The notes: generated from the sequence alone by a model not told the origin. 64,000 nt of DNA from Streptomyces sp. T12 (GCF_028736035.1 NZ_CP117866.1:310001-374000), one strand, 5' to 3'; positions 1 through 8,525 are shown, numbered from the stretch's first letter. Numbers and translations: made by a program.

Positions 1-1241
1 CCGACCTCTTCACCGGCTCCGGCCTCTTCACCGGCTCCGGCTTCCTCACCGGCTCCGGCCTCTTCACCAGCGCCCGCTTCCTCACCGGCGCCGGCCTCCT
101 CGCCCGCGCCCGCGCCGCCCGCGGCGTCGCCGCCGAGGGTCGCGCCGACCGCCTCCAGGGCGGTGGTCACCGGCTGGAAGAACGTCTCGCCGCCGACGGT
201 GCAGTCACCGCTGCCGCCGGAGGTGAGGCCGATCGCCAGGCCGTCCTGGGTGAACAGGGAGCCGCCGCTGTCGCCGGGCTCGGCGCAGACGTCGGTCTGG
301 ATGAGCCCGGTGACCGTGCCCTCGGGGTAGTTCACGGTGGCGTCGAGTCCCGTGACCTGGCCGTCGTTCAGCCCGGTGGTGCTGCCCATCCGGAGGACCT
401 GGAGACCGACCTCGGCGTCCGCGGCCTGGCTGATCGCGAGGGTCTGGTCGCCGAGGTTGACCTCGCTCGGCGCCTCGGTCGCCGGGTCGTCGTACTTGAC
501 GAGCGCGAAGTCGCCGTCGCCGGGGAAGGTGGCCTGGTCGACGGTGGCGATCGGCTGACCGCCCTCGGCGTCCGACCACTGCTCGGCCGCGACCCCGCAG
601 TGTCCGGCGGTCAGGAAAGCGGGGGTGCCGTCGCCCGCGGTGACGTTGAAGCCCGCGGAGCAGCGTGAGCCGCCGGCGAAGATGGCGTCGCCACCGGAGA
701 GGAAGGTCTTGAAGGTGCCGGCCGACTTCTTGATGGTCGCCATGCCGGAGCCGAGGCTCTCGACGGTCGACTCCAGCTGGTCCCAGTTGTCGCCGGAGAC
801 GGTGCTGTCGGCGGTGACGAGGATCTTGTTCGTTCTGGGGTCGACCGCCCAGGCCGTGCCCGGGATGGTCGCCTCGGACTTCAGGGTCTGCGCGCCGGAC
901 GCGAGCTCGGTCAGGCTGTTCTCGACCTCGCGGACCTTCGCGCCCGCCTTCTTCGCCTGGACGACCACGTTGTTGTTGTCGCCGGGGACGACGTTGACGA
1001 CGAGCTGCCGGCTCTCGCTGTCGTAGTACGAACCGGCGAAGGCGTCGCCGAGCAGTCCCTCGAGCTGCGAGGCGAGATCCGACGCGTCCGCCGCCTTCAG
1101 GGTCTTGGGGGCGGCGGCATCGCCCGACGCGCCGTCCTGGGACGCGTTGGCGTTGGGCAGCAGGATCGCGGCCGCTCCGAGCGCCACCACGCTGCCCGCG
1201 GCTATCGCGGCCTTGCGCTTCGGAATTCGCTTGTGACTCAA
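1..1241 (-). CDS. Secreted alpha-lytic/streptogrisin-type S1 serine protease, 3' end outside window
   Basis: The product is a secreted chymotrypsin-fold serine protease made as a pre-pro-enzyme. The start is a TTG at 1241, placed 9 nt after a perfect AGGAGG; it opens with SHKRIPKRKAAIAAGS, a basic then hydrophobic signal peptide. An alpha-lytic-type pro region follows (e.g. VDPRTNKILVTADST). The catalytic triad is visible as His in FLTAGHCG, Asp in DFALVKYDD and Ser in CAEPGDSGGSL. After the protease domain come a Gly/Ala linker and about six AGAGEE hexapeptides, still open at the window edge, so the true C-terminus is not seen. Such acidic tails are not typical of the short streptogrisins; a cell-wall or membrane anchor may follow. 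A long open frame overlapping this gene in another register on the same strand is a codon-bias shadow. Confidence 0.9.
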   Translation of the reverse strand, partial: MSHKRIPKRKAAIAAGSVVALGAAAILLPNANASQDGASGDAAAPKTLKAADASDLASQLEGLLGDAFAGSYYDSESRQLVVNVVPGDNNNVVVQAKKAGAKVREVENSLTELASGAQTLKSEATIPGTAWAVDPRTNKILVTADSTVSGDNWDQLESTVESLGSGMATIKKSAGTFKTFLSGGDAIFAGGSRCSAGFNVTAGDGTPAFLTAGHCGVAAEQWSDAEGGQPIATVDQATFPGDGDFALVKYDDPATEAPSEVNLGDQTLAISQAADAEVGLQVLRMGSTTGLNDGQVTGLDATVNYPEGTVTGLIQTDVCAEPGDSGGSLFTQDGLAIGLTSGGSGDCTVGGETFFQPVTTALEAVGATLGGDAAGGAGAGEEAGAGEEAGAGEEAGAGEEAGAGEEAGAGEEV

Positions 1242-1430
1242 ACTTCTCGACCTCCTGGGGGGACGGGGTCTGTGCCGCCGTTCGTCCGGCAGCTTTTCGG
1301 GGCGCCTGGTTGGCAGTTGGTACGCACGGTTCGAGTGGAGCGTTCAACTCCGTTCGCAAACACCCCGCTCGAAACACCGAATCGGCCAAGGACCGCGCCC
1401 GGAGACCCGGCGGCGGGAACAATCCCCCAT

Positions 1431-1844
1431 ATGACGATGACCACCGCCGAAGCCGACAAGATCCTCTCCGCCAACTTCGCCCCCTGGGTCCTTCAACTGG
1501 GTCTGTCGGTCGAGGCGGTGGAAGAACGCCGCGCGATCCTGCGCATGCCCTGGTCGGACGGGCTCGCCCGGGAGGGCGGCGCGCTGTCGGGGCAGGCGCT
1601 GATGGCCGCCGCCGACACCGCCACCGTGATCGCCGTGTCGGCGGCACGCGGGGCGTACGGGCCGATGACGACGGTGCAGCAGTCGACGTCTTTTCAGCGC
1701 GCGGTGATCGGTTCGGATGTCCTGATCGAAGCGGTCGTCACCAAGCTGGGCCGTCGTATGGCATTCGCCGACATCACGATGACCGCCGAGGGATCTGGAG
1801 AAATCGCCGCCCGGGCGAGCACGGTGTACGCACTATTGGGCTGA
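1431..1844 (+). CDS. PaaI-type hotdog-fold thioesterase
   Basis: A 137-residue protein of the PaaI/YdiI-like acyl-CoA thioesterase family (hotdog fold). The features seen are the helix segment GGALSGQALMAAADTATVIAV, where the conserved GG...D pattern carries the acidic catalytic residue, and the following strand TTVQQSTSFQRA, typical of the second half of the fold. Length matches a single hotdog domain, which acts as a dimer or tetramer. The ATG at 1431 was chosen because the reading frame upstream is composed of low-complexity sequence without family similarity. It is divergent from the secreted protease and is followed closely by a perfect 20-bp palindrome. Substrate unknown. Confidence 0.8.
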   Translation: MTMTTAEADKILSANFAPWVLQLGLSVEAVEERRAILRMPWSDGLAREGGALSGQALMAAADTATVIAVSAARGAYGPMTTVQQSTSFQRAVIGSDVLIEAVVTKLGRRMAFADITMTAEGSGEIAARASTVYALLG

Positions 1845-1850
1845 CACGAT

Positions 1851-1870
1851 CCGCTACCGATCGGTAGCGG
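1851..1870. promoter_or_regulatory. Perfect 20-bp palindrome after thioesterase gene
   Basis: CCGCTACCGATCGGTAGCGG reads identically on both strands and begins 7 bp after the thioesterase stop codon. It resembles TetR-family operators (TACCGNNCGGTA core) more than a classical terminator because there is no loop and no T-run. A simple terminator for the thioesterase gene cannot be excluded. Confidence 0.5.
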
Positions 1871-2027
1871 TCAGTCGTGAACACCGATCGGAATCCCAGC
1901 TTCAGGGAATCTGCACATTCAATACTCAACGAAGTCACCGTGGACCAGGGTTCTGCACAAGGCGCTACCCACGGTCACCCCCTTGGGGCGGGAGTGTCGG
2001 ATTCGCCGCCGCACCGGCCGGACCTCC

Positions 2028-2062
2028 CCCGAGCCGATGCAACAGCTCACCCGAGCCGATGC
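2028..2062. repeat. 13-bp direct repeat with 22-bp period
   Basis: CCCGAGCCGATGC occurs at 2028-2040 and again, identically, at 2050-2062. The 22-bp period equals about two helical turns, so both copies face the same side of DNA. Direct repeats at 11 or 22 bp are a known layout of SARP-type activator sites in Streptomyces. They lie about 260 bp upstream of the exported-peptide start. No regulator gene is adjacent, so this is inference. Confidence 0.4.
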
Positions 2063-2319
2063 TGTGACGCATGTGAAGAAGTCGCCGACAAGACGTGCCC
2101 GCGTCTGCACGGAACGATGCCGCTGAGATCAAAGTGCCCTGGTGAGGCCGGAGTTTGATTGGAAGCCCGTACCCGCAGCGTGCTTTGATCCATCGCACCG
2201 CAGGGGCCGTGAACGGCTTTCGGAAACGGGTGCCGGGCGCCTGCGGTCGCGGCCGTCATCTGTCCCCAGAGGGGGCCGCTCCCCCTTGTGAAATACCCAT
2301 TAGGAAGGGAAGTTCCATC

Positions 2320-2535
2320 ATGAACTCCACCCCCCAGGTTGCGACCGTCGAGATCTCCGACGCCGAGCTCGACAACGTCTCCGGCGGCCTGCAGGTCAAC
2401 GCTGTGAACGGTGCCCTCGACGCTGTCAACGGCATCGCCCCGGTTTCCGGCCTGGTCGACACGGTCGTCGGCACCGTGGAGGGTGTCACCGGCCTGAACA
2501 CCGCCCCGGTCTCGGGTCTGGTCGCCGGTCTCTGA
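2320..2535 (+). CDS. Double-glycine leader peptide precursor (unmodified bacteriocin-like)
   Basis: A 71-residue precursor starting at ATG 2320, 9-10 nt after GGAAGGGA. Residues 1-23 form a leader ending in ISDAELDNVSGG, the classical GG cleavage signal read by C39-peptidase ABC exporters. The predicted mature part, 48 residues, is rich in Ala, Val, Gly and Asn, carries the heptad APVSGLV twice, and contains no cysteine. Homologues in Streptomyces are often labelled type A2 lantipeptide, but without Cys no lanthionine can form and no LanM/LanB/LanC gene is adjacent. The HlyD-like, peptidase-ABC and NHLM-type ABC genes follow on the same strand, so this is very likely their cargo. Role (antimicrobial, signal or surface peptide) is unknown. 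Confidence 0.85.
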   Translation: MNSTPQVATVEISDAELDNVSGGLQVNAVNGALDAVNGIAPVSGLVDTVVGTVEGVTGLNTAPVSGLVAGL

Positions 2536-2553
2536 TCGCGCCTTTTTACCGCT

Positions 2554-2586
2554 GAGTCCCGGAGCCGTTCCCCGGCTCCGGGACTC
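2554..2586 (+). terminator. Hairpin between peptide gene and its exporter genes
   Basis: A perfect 13-bp stem (GAGTCCCGGAGCC pairing with GGCTCCGGGACTC) with a 7-nt loop starts 18 nt after the peptide stop codon. It is placed where a partial terminator would let the small peptide be made in excess over the exporter proteins, a common arrangement in bacteriocin operons. It may also stabilise the short transcript. Confidence 0.7.
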
Positions 2587-2678
2587 TCGGGTGCCATAAA
2601 ACAACCGGCACCACTCGCACCACGACCTGGCTTCACGCGAGCCGGTCTCCGCTCATCCTCAGGTGAGGGAAAAGTCCC

Positions 2679-3485
2679 GTGCAGTTCCGCCAACAGGCCC
2701 TCGCCAAGCTCCAGTCACCGGAGGAGCTCGACCTTCCGGTGCGCTTCGCCCGCCCCCAGGGCTGGCTGGTGCTCTCCGTGACGGTGGTCGTCATGGCCGC
2801 CGCGTCCGTGTGGGCCATGACCGGCTCGGTCACTTCCACGGTCGGCGCGCCCGCCGTCCTCACCCACGGGCAGGGCAGCTACATCCTGCAGAGTCCGGTC
2901 GCCGGCCAGGTCACCGCGGTCCTCGCCGAGCAGGGCCAGCGGCTCCCGGCGAACTCCCCCGTACTGAAGGTCCGTACGGCCAAGGGCGACACGGTCGTCC
3001 GCACGGTCGCCGCGGGCCGGGTCACCGCGCTCGCCGCCACCATCGGGCAGATCATCGCCACCGGCGCGAACGTCGCCGCCGTGGAGAAGGTCGCCCACAC
3101 CGAGGACGCCCTGTACGCCACGGTGTACGTGCCCGCCGAGAACGCCGCCTCCATCCCCGACAAGGCCGCCGTGGACCTCACCGTCTCCTCCGTGCCCACC
3201 CAGGAGTACGGCGTCCTGCGCGGCCATGTGAAGTCGGTGGACCGCTCCGCGCAGTCGGCGCAGCAGATCGCCGCGTTCCTCGGGGACAACCAGCTGGGCG
3301 AGCAGTTCACCAAGGACGGCAGGCCCGTGGCCGTACTGGTGAAGCTGGACAAGGAGTCGAGCACCAAGAGCGGCTACAAGTGGTCGTCCGCGGACGGGCC
3401 GCCGTTCTCCCTCACCTCCATGACCATGGCCGACGCCTCGATCCGGCTGGCCGACCAGCGTCCCGTCGATTGGCTGCTGCCGTGA
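2679..3485 (+). CDS. HlyD-like periplasmic/cell-surface adaptor (NHLP-type secretion protein)
   Basis: A 268-residue membrane-fusion-type adaptor for an ABC peptide exporter. The start is GTG 2679, 8 nt after GGTGAGGGA. One membrane helix (GWLVLSVTVVVMAAASVWAM, residues about 27-46) is followed by a short biotinyl-lipoyl-like barrel: QSPVAGQVTAVLAEQGQ, then a second turn VRTVAAGRVTALAATIGQ. It lacks the long coiled-coil hairpin of Gram-negative HlyD, as expected in an organism without an outer membrane. The stop overlaps the start of the peptidase-ABC gene by 4 nt (GTGA), so the two are translationally coupled. Confidence 0.85.
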   Translation: MQFRQQALAKLQSPEELDLPVRFARPQGWLVLSVTVVVMAAASVWAMTGSVTSTVGAPAVLTHGQGSYILQSPVAGQVTAVLAEQGQRLPANSPVLKVRTAKGDTVVRTVAAGRVTALAATIGQIIATGANVAAVEKVAHTEDALYATVYVPAENAASIPDKAAVDLTVSSVPTQEYGVLRGHVKSVDRSAQSAQQIAAFLGDNQLGEQFTKDGRPVAVLVKLDKESSTKSGYKWSSADGPPFSLTSMTMADASIRLADQRPVDWLLP

Positions 3486-5707
3486 GCGCCACCCAGGAGA
3501 CCCGCAGCAGCAGGCGCCGCGCCGCCCCGCCGAAGCGCCCCGTGCCCAAGGGCAGGTCGAAGACCGTCCGCACGCCCACCGTGCTCCAGATGGAGGCCGT
3601 GGAGTGCGGCGCCGCCTCCCTCGCGATGGTGCTGGGCCACTACGGCCGCCATGTCCCGCTGGAGGAGCTGCGCATCGCGTGCGGCGTCTCCCGTGACGGC
3701 TCGCGCGCCAGCAACCTGCTCAAGGCCGCCCGCAGCTACGGGCTGACGGCCAAGGGCATGCAGATGGACACGGCCGCCCTCGCCGAGGTGAAGACGCCGG
3801 CCGTCCTGTTCTGGGAGTTCAACCACTACGTCGTCTACGACGGCATGGGCCGCCGCTTCGGCCGCCGGGGCGTGTACATCAACGACCCGGCCAAGGGCCG
3901 CCGTTTCGTGCCCATGGAGGACTTCGACGGCAGCTTCACCGGCGTCGTCCTGGTGATGGAGCCCGGCGAGGGCTTCAGCAAGGGCGGACGCAAGCCGGGC
4001 GTGCTCGGCGCGATGCCGGCCCGGCTGCGCGGCACCGCGGGCACGATGCCCGCCGCCGTCCTGGCGAGCCTGCTGCTGGTGGTGGTCGGCGCGGCGGTGC
4101 CCGCGCTGAGCCGCACCTACATCGACATGTTCCTCATCGGAGGCCAGACGTCCCTGCTGGGCGTGCTGTTCGCGTCCATGGGGACCTGCGTCGCGCTCAC
4201 CCTCGTGCTGACCTGGCTGCAACAGGCGAACCTGCTGCGCGGCCGCATCATCTCCTCCACCCTCTCCAGCGCCCGCTTCCTGCGCCATCTGCTGCGGCTG
4301 CCGGTGACGTTCTTCTCCCAGCGCAGCCCGGCCGACCTGGTGCAGCGCCTGCAGTCGAACGACGCGGTGGCCGAGACGCTGGCCCGCGACCTCGCGGCGG
4401 CGGGCGTGGACGCGGTGGTCGTCGTCCTCTACGCGATCCTGCTCTACACGTACGACCCCCAGCTCACCTTCGTCGGCATCGGCGTCGCCCTGCTGAACGT
4501 CGTCGCCATGCGGGTCGTGATCCGTCTGCGCGCCACCCGCACGGCGAAGCTGCGCGCGGACAACGCCCGGCTCACCAACACCGCCTACACCGGCCTTCAG
4601 CTGATCGAGACGATGAAGGCGACCGGCGGCGAGGACGGCTACTTCCGCAAGTGGGCCGGACAGCACGCCACCACGCTGGAGGAACAGCAGCGCCTCGGCG
4701 TGCCGAGCGCCTGGCTGGGCGTGGTCGCCCCCACGCTCGCGACCCTCAACAGTGCGCTCATCCTCTGGATCGGCGGCATGCGGGCGGTCGAGGGCGGCAT
4801 ATCCGTCGGCCTGCTGGTCGCCTTCCAGGCACTGGTCACCCGCTTCACCGCCCCGATCACCCGCCTGAACGGCGTCGCGGGCCGGATCCAGGACTTCGCC
4901 GCCGACGTAGCCCGTCTGAAGGACGTGGAGAACTTCGAGGCGGACCCGCTCTACGGCCGCCCCGGCACCGGCGAGTCGACGCGCCGACTCAATGGGCACG
5001 TGGAGCTGCAGAACATCACCTTCGGCTACAGCCCGCTCGACAAGCCCCTGCTCACCGGCTTCGACCTGACGGTCGGCCCGGGTCAGCAGGTGGCCCTGGT
5101 CGGCGGCTCCGGCAGCGGCAAGTCGACGGTCTCCCGGCTGATCTCGGGGCTGTACGCGCCCTGGGAGGGCGTCATCCGCATCGACGACCAGCGCATCGAG
5201 GACATCCCGCGCGGCGCCCTCGCCTCCTCCGTCTCCTTCGTCGACCAGGAGGTGTTCCTCTTCGAGGGCACGGTCCGCGACAACGTGGCCCTGTGGGACC
5301 CGTCGATTCCGGACGACGCGGTGGTGGACGCCCTGCGCGACGCCGCGCTGTACGACGTGGTCATGCGCCGCCCGGGCGGCATCCACAGCAAGGTCGAGCA
5401 GGACGGCCGCAACTTCTCCGGCGGGCAGCGCCAGCGCCTGGAGATCGCACGGGCGCTGGTGCGTCGCCCCAGCATCCTGGTGCTGGACGAGGTGACGAGC
5501 GCGCTGGACGCCGAGACCGAGCAGGTCGTGATGGACAACCTGCGCAAGCGCGGCTGCGCCTGTGTGGTGATCGCACACCGCCTCAGCACCGTGCGCGACA
5601 GCGACGAGATCGTCGTACTGCAGCACGGCACGATCGTCGAGCGCGGGCGGCACGAGGAGCTCGTGGCGCGCGGTGGCGCGTACGCGGCGCTGGTCAAGGA
5701 GCGGTGA
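3482..5707 (+). CDS. Peptidase-containing ABC exporter (C39 peptidase/permease/ATPase)
   Basis: A 741-residue protein that trims the leader and exports the peptide. The N-terminal C39 peptidase domain shows Cys42 in QMEAVECGAAS with its oxyanion Gln at 36, His115 in EFNHYVVYDG and Asp135 in INDPAKG. A six-helix exporter domain spans roughly residues 170-480. The nucleotide-binding domain has Walker A GGSGSGKST, signature FSGGQRQRL, Walker B ILVLDEVTSALD and the switch His in AHRLSTVRD. This matches NHLP-family bacteriocin exporters, which cut after GG. Overlaps the adaptor gene by 4 nt and is followed after 1 nt by the second ABC gene. Confidence 0.93.
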   Translation: MSATQETRSSRRRAAPPKRPVPKGRSKTVRTPTVLQMEAVECGAASLAMVLGHYGRHVPLEELRIACGVSRDGSRASNLLKAARSYGLTAKGMQMDTAALAEVKTPAVLFWEFNHYVVYDGMGRRFGRRGVYINDPAKGRRFVPMEDFDGSFTGVVLVMEPGEGFSKGGRKPGVLGAMPARLRGTAGTMPAAVLASLLLVVVGAAVPALSRTYIDMFLIGGQTSLLGVLFASMGTCVALTLVLTWLQQANLLRGRIISSTLSSARFLRHLLRLPVTFFSQRSPADLVQRLQSNDAVAETLARDLAAAGVDAVVVVLYAILLYTYDPQLTFVGIGVALLNVVAMRVVIRLRATRTAKLRADNARLTNTAYTGLQLIETMKATGGEDGYFRKWAGQHATTLEEQQRLGVPSAWLGVVAPTLATLNSALILWIGGMRAVEGGISVGLLVAFQALVTRFTAPITRLNGVAGRIQDFAADVARLKDVENFEADPLYGRPGTGESTRRLNGHVELQNITFGYSPLDKPLLTGFDLTVGPGQQVALVGGSGSGKSTVSRLISGLYAPWEGVIRIDDQRIEDIPRGALASSVSFVDQEVFLFEGTVRDNVALWDPSIPDDAVVDALRDAALYDVVMRRPGGIHSKVEQDGRNFSGGQRQRLEIARALVRRPSILVLDEVTSALDAETEQVVMDNLRKRGCACVVIAHRLSTVRDSDEIVVLQHGTIVERGRHEELVARGGAYAALVKER

Positions 5708-5708
5708 G

Positions 5709-8525
5709 ATGACCTCCGTCCACGAGGGTGACCTCGTCCTCAACGCGCTCGGGCAGATGGGCACGCGCATCGACTGCGCCGGCTTCAACCGTCTGGACCT
5801 CGAAGGCCCGCAGGTGCTGTGGCTGGTCGCGTCCGGCGCCGTGGACCTGTTCGCGGTCGACGCCGGGCAGCAGGGCCACTGGCACCACCTCGGTCGCCTG
5901 GAGGCGGGCTCGCTGCTGCTGGGCCCGGTCCCGGGACCCCACCACACGCTGGTGGCACGCCCGCTCAGGGACTGCGTCGTGCACCGCATCGGGCTGCGCG
6001 AGCTGTACCAGCCCGCCAACACACAGACGTGGTCGTACGACGAGTACGGCAACCCGCAGTACGTCCCACCGACGACGAGCCCGCTGGAGTACGCCCTCGC
6101 GCTCGGCGTCGGCCGTAGCCTCTCCATCCTCTTCCAGGCGCCGATGGCCACCGAGCGCGCCGCCGAGGTGACCGACGACGACGTCTTCTGGATGCAGGTG
6201 CCGCCGGGCAGCGTGCAGTACGGCTCGCTGTACGGCGCGGAGGCGGCCGCCGACCTGCTCATGGACCCGGCGGTCTGGCAGTCCATGGTCGACCAGCAGT
6301 ACCGCCTGCTGACCACGCTGGACCGCTGGATCGAGCAGCTGGAGCGCACCCACGAGACACGCACCGCGGAGGGCATCAAGGCCGGCGAGGCGGTGCGCGC
6401 GCAGGCCGACCGGACGCTGCTGGCGTCCATCGGCAAGCGCAGCGACAAGCGCACGACGGCCGCCGACGCGGACGCCAGTTACGCGGCCTGCAAGCTGGTC
6501 GCCGAGGCGGCCGGGATCACGCTGGCCGAGCCCGCGCAGAGCGGCACCGAGAGCGACCGGCTCGACCCGGTCGAGCGGGTGGCCCTGGCCTCCCGTGTCC
6601 GGGCCAGGGCCGTACGCCTGGACGGGCGGTGGTGGCGGGACAACGTCGGCCCCCTCGTCGGCCACCGGGCGCTGTCCGGTGCGCCGGTGGCGCTGCTGTG
6701 GCGCCGCAGCGGCTATGTCGCCGTCCATCCGGCGACCGGCCGTGAGACGCCGATCGAGAAGGCCAACGCGGAGGAGTTCGAGCCGCGGGCCGTGATGTTC
6801 TACCGCCCGCTGCCCGACCGCGCGTTGAGCCCGCTCAGGCTTCTGCGGTTCAGCATGCGGGGCACCGGCGGTGACCTGACGAACCTCATGGTCAGCGGGC
6901 TGGTGACGGTGGCGATCGGTGCGCTGGTGCCGATCGCGACCGGCAAGGTGCTCGGTGAGTTCGTGCCGAAGGCGCAGACCGGGCTCATCGTGCAGTTCTG
7001 TCTGGCCGTGATGATCAGCGGTGTGGTGGCCGCGGCGTTCATGCTGCTGCAGAACCTGACGATCCTGCGCCTGGAGGGCCGTATCGAGGCGACGCTCCAG
7101 CCGGCCCTTTGGGACCGGCTGCTGCGGCTGCCCACGAAGTTCTTCACCGAGCGCTCGACCGGCGAGCTGGCGAGCCAGGCCATGGGCATCAGCGCGATCC
7201 GCCGGCTGATGGCCGGAGTCGGCCCCGTCGTCGCGTCGTCGGTGACGGTGGGCGCGATGAACCTGGCGCTGCTGTTCTGGTACAGCGTGCCGATGGCGAT
7301 GGCGGCGATCGGCATGCTCGTCGTCATCGCGGGCGCGTTCCTGGGGCTCGGGCTGTGGCAGGTGCGCTGGCAGCGGCGGCTGGTGGTGCTCAGCAACAAG
7401 CTGAACAACCAGGCGTTCCAGACGCTGCGCGGGCTGCCGAAGCTGCGCGTCGCGGCGGCCGAGAACTACGCGTACGCGGCCTGGGCGGACCGGTTCGCGC
7501 GCAGCCGTGAGCTCCAGCAGAAGGTGGGGCGGATCAAGAACCTCACCACGGTGATGGGTGCGGTGTACCTGCCGGTGTGCACCCTGCTGATGTTCATGCT
7601 GCTGGCGGGCCCTGCGCGCGGGTCGATGTCGGCGGCCGCGTTCCTCACCTTCAACACCTCGGTGACGATGCTGCTGACCTCGGTCACCCAGCTGACCGGC
7701 TCGTTCGTGTCGGTGGTGGCCGCGCTGCCGCTGTTCGAGGAGATCAAGCCGGTGCTGGACGCGACGCCCGAGGTGCGCACGGCGAGCACCCGGCCGGGCC
7801 CGCTGACCGGGGCGATCGAGGCGCGCCGGCTGTCGTTCCGGTACTCCGACGACGGTCCCCTGATCCTCGACGACGTGTCCTTCGACGTACGCCCGGGCGA
7901 GTTCGTGGCGATCGTCGGCCCCAGCGGCTGCGGCAAGTCGACCCTGCTCAGGCTGCTGATCGGCTTCGACAAGCCGGTGTCCGGCAGTGTGCTCTACGAC
8001 GGCCAGGACCTGTCGGCGCTCGACCAGTCGGCCGTGCGCCGGCAGTGCGGGGTCGTGCTCCAGCACGCGCAGCCCTTCACCGGGTCCATCCTGGACGTCA
8101 TCTGCGGTACGGAGCCGTACACGCCGGAGGAGGCGATGGCGGCGGCCGAGATGGCGGGGCTCGCCGAGGACATCAAGCGGATGCCGATGGGGCTGCACAC
8201 GATCGTCTCGGGCAGCGGCGCGATCTCCGGCGGCCAGCGGCAGCGTCTGATGATCGCCCAGGCGTTGATCCGCCGCCCGCGCATCCTCTTCTTCGACGAG
8301 GCGACCAGCGCCCTCGACAACGAGACACAGCGCACGGTCATCGAGTCCACCAAGGCCCTCAACGCCACCCGCATCGTCATCGCGCACCGCCTGTCGACGG
8401 TGCTGGACGCCGACCGCGTGATCGTGATGGAGGACGGCAAGGTCGCCCAGCAGGGCCCGCCCGCACAGCTCCTCGCGGACACGAACGGGCGGCTGCACGA
8501 GCTGGTGCGACGCCAGATGGCGTGA
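5709..8525 (+). CDS. NHLM-type bacteriocin-system ABC transporter without peptidase
   Basis: A 938-residue partner ABC protein. The first ~380 residues form an N-terminal region of the NHLM family, with a cyclic-nucleotide-binding-like barrel near the start (LVASGAVDLFAVD) and an Arg-rich helical part. Membrane helices follow (e.g. NLMVSGLVTVAIGALVPIA) and then an ATPase domain with Walker A GPSGCGKST, signature ISGGQRQRL, Walker B ILFFDEATSALD and AHRLSTVLD. There is no C39 peptidase motif. It probably forms a heteromeric exporter with the preceding protein. ATG 5709 lies 1 nt after the upstream stop codon. Confidence 0.9.
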   Translation: MTSVHEGDLVLNALGQMGTRIDCAGFNRLDLEGPQVLWLVASGAVDLFAVDAGQQGHWHHLGRLEAGSLLLGPVPGPHHTLVARPLRDCVVHRIGLRELYQPANTQTWSYDEYGNPQYVPPTTSPLEYALALGVGRSLSILFQAPMATERAAEVTDDDVFWMQVPPGSVQYGSLYGAEAAADLLMDPAVWQSMVDQQYRLLTTLDRWIEQLERTHETRTAEGIKAGEAVRAQADRTLLASIGKRSDKRTTAADADASYAACKLVAEAAGITLAEPAQSGTESDRLDPVERVALASRVRARAVRLDGRWWRDNVGPLVGHRALSGAPVALLWRRSGYVAVHPATGRETPIEKANAEEFEPRAVMFYRPLPDRALSPLRLLRFSMRGTGGDLTNLMVSGLVTVAIGALVPIATGKVLGEFVPKAQTGLIVQFCLAVMISGVVAAAFMLLQNLTILRLEGRIEATLQPALWDRLLRLPTKFFTERSTGELASQAMGISAIRRLMAGVGPVVASSVTVGAMNLALLFWYSVPMAMAAIGMLVVIAGAFLGLGLWQVRWQRRLVVLSNKLNNQAFQTLRGLPKLRVAAAENYAYAAWADRFARSRELQQKVGRIKNLTTVMGAVYLPVCTLLMFMLLAGPARGSMSAAAFLTFNTSVTMLLTSVTQLTGSFVSVVAALPLFEEIKPVLDATPEVRTASTRPGPLTGAIEARRLSFRYSDDGPLILDDVSFDVRPGEFVAIVGPSGCGKSTLLRLLIGFDKPVSGSVLYDGQDLSALDQSAVRRQCGVVLQHAQPFTGSILDVICGTEPYTPEEAMAAAEMAGLAEDIKRMPMGLHTIVSGSGAISGGQRQRLMIAQALIRRPRILFFDEATSALDNETQRTVIESTKALNATRIVIAHRLSTVLDADRVIVMEDGKVAQQGPPAQLLADTNGRLHELVRRQMA

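Larger units (their letters stand above)
1845..2319. other. 475-bp intergenic region upstream of the peptide export operon
   Basis: No convincing gene is seen. The stretch holds a perfect 20-bp palindrome at 1851-1870, a 13-bp direct repeat with 22-bp period at 2028-2062, and an 8-bp inverted repeat pair (GATCAAAG at 2127-2134 and CTTTGATC at 2183-2190). It probably contains the promoter and control sites of the exported-peptide gene at 2320. A strong ribosome binding site (GGAAGGGA) closes it. Confidence 0.6.

Noticed and set aside
205..1647. 480-residue open frame on the minus strand over the protease gene
   Set aside because: The protease catalytic motifs lie in a different frame of the same strand with a perfect ribosome binding site; this frame is Arg/Pro-rich and has none.
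2127..2190. GATCAAAG/CTTTGATC inverted repeat as operator or stem
   Set aside because: Only 8 bp with a 48-bp spacer and no supporting structure; mentioned in the intergenic entry but not called.
2320..2535. Lantibiotic assignment for the small peptide
   Set aside because: No cysteine in the core and no lanthionine synthetase or cyclase gene in the window.
3374..6454. Very long open frame on the minus strand opposite the two ABC genes
   Set aside because: It is antisense to strongly supported genes, has Arg/His-rich composition typical of high-GC third-position shadows, and no start signal or domain.
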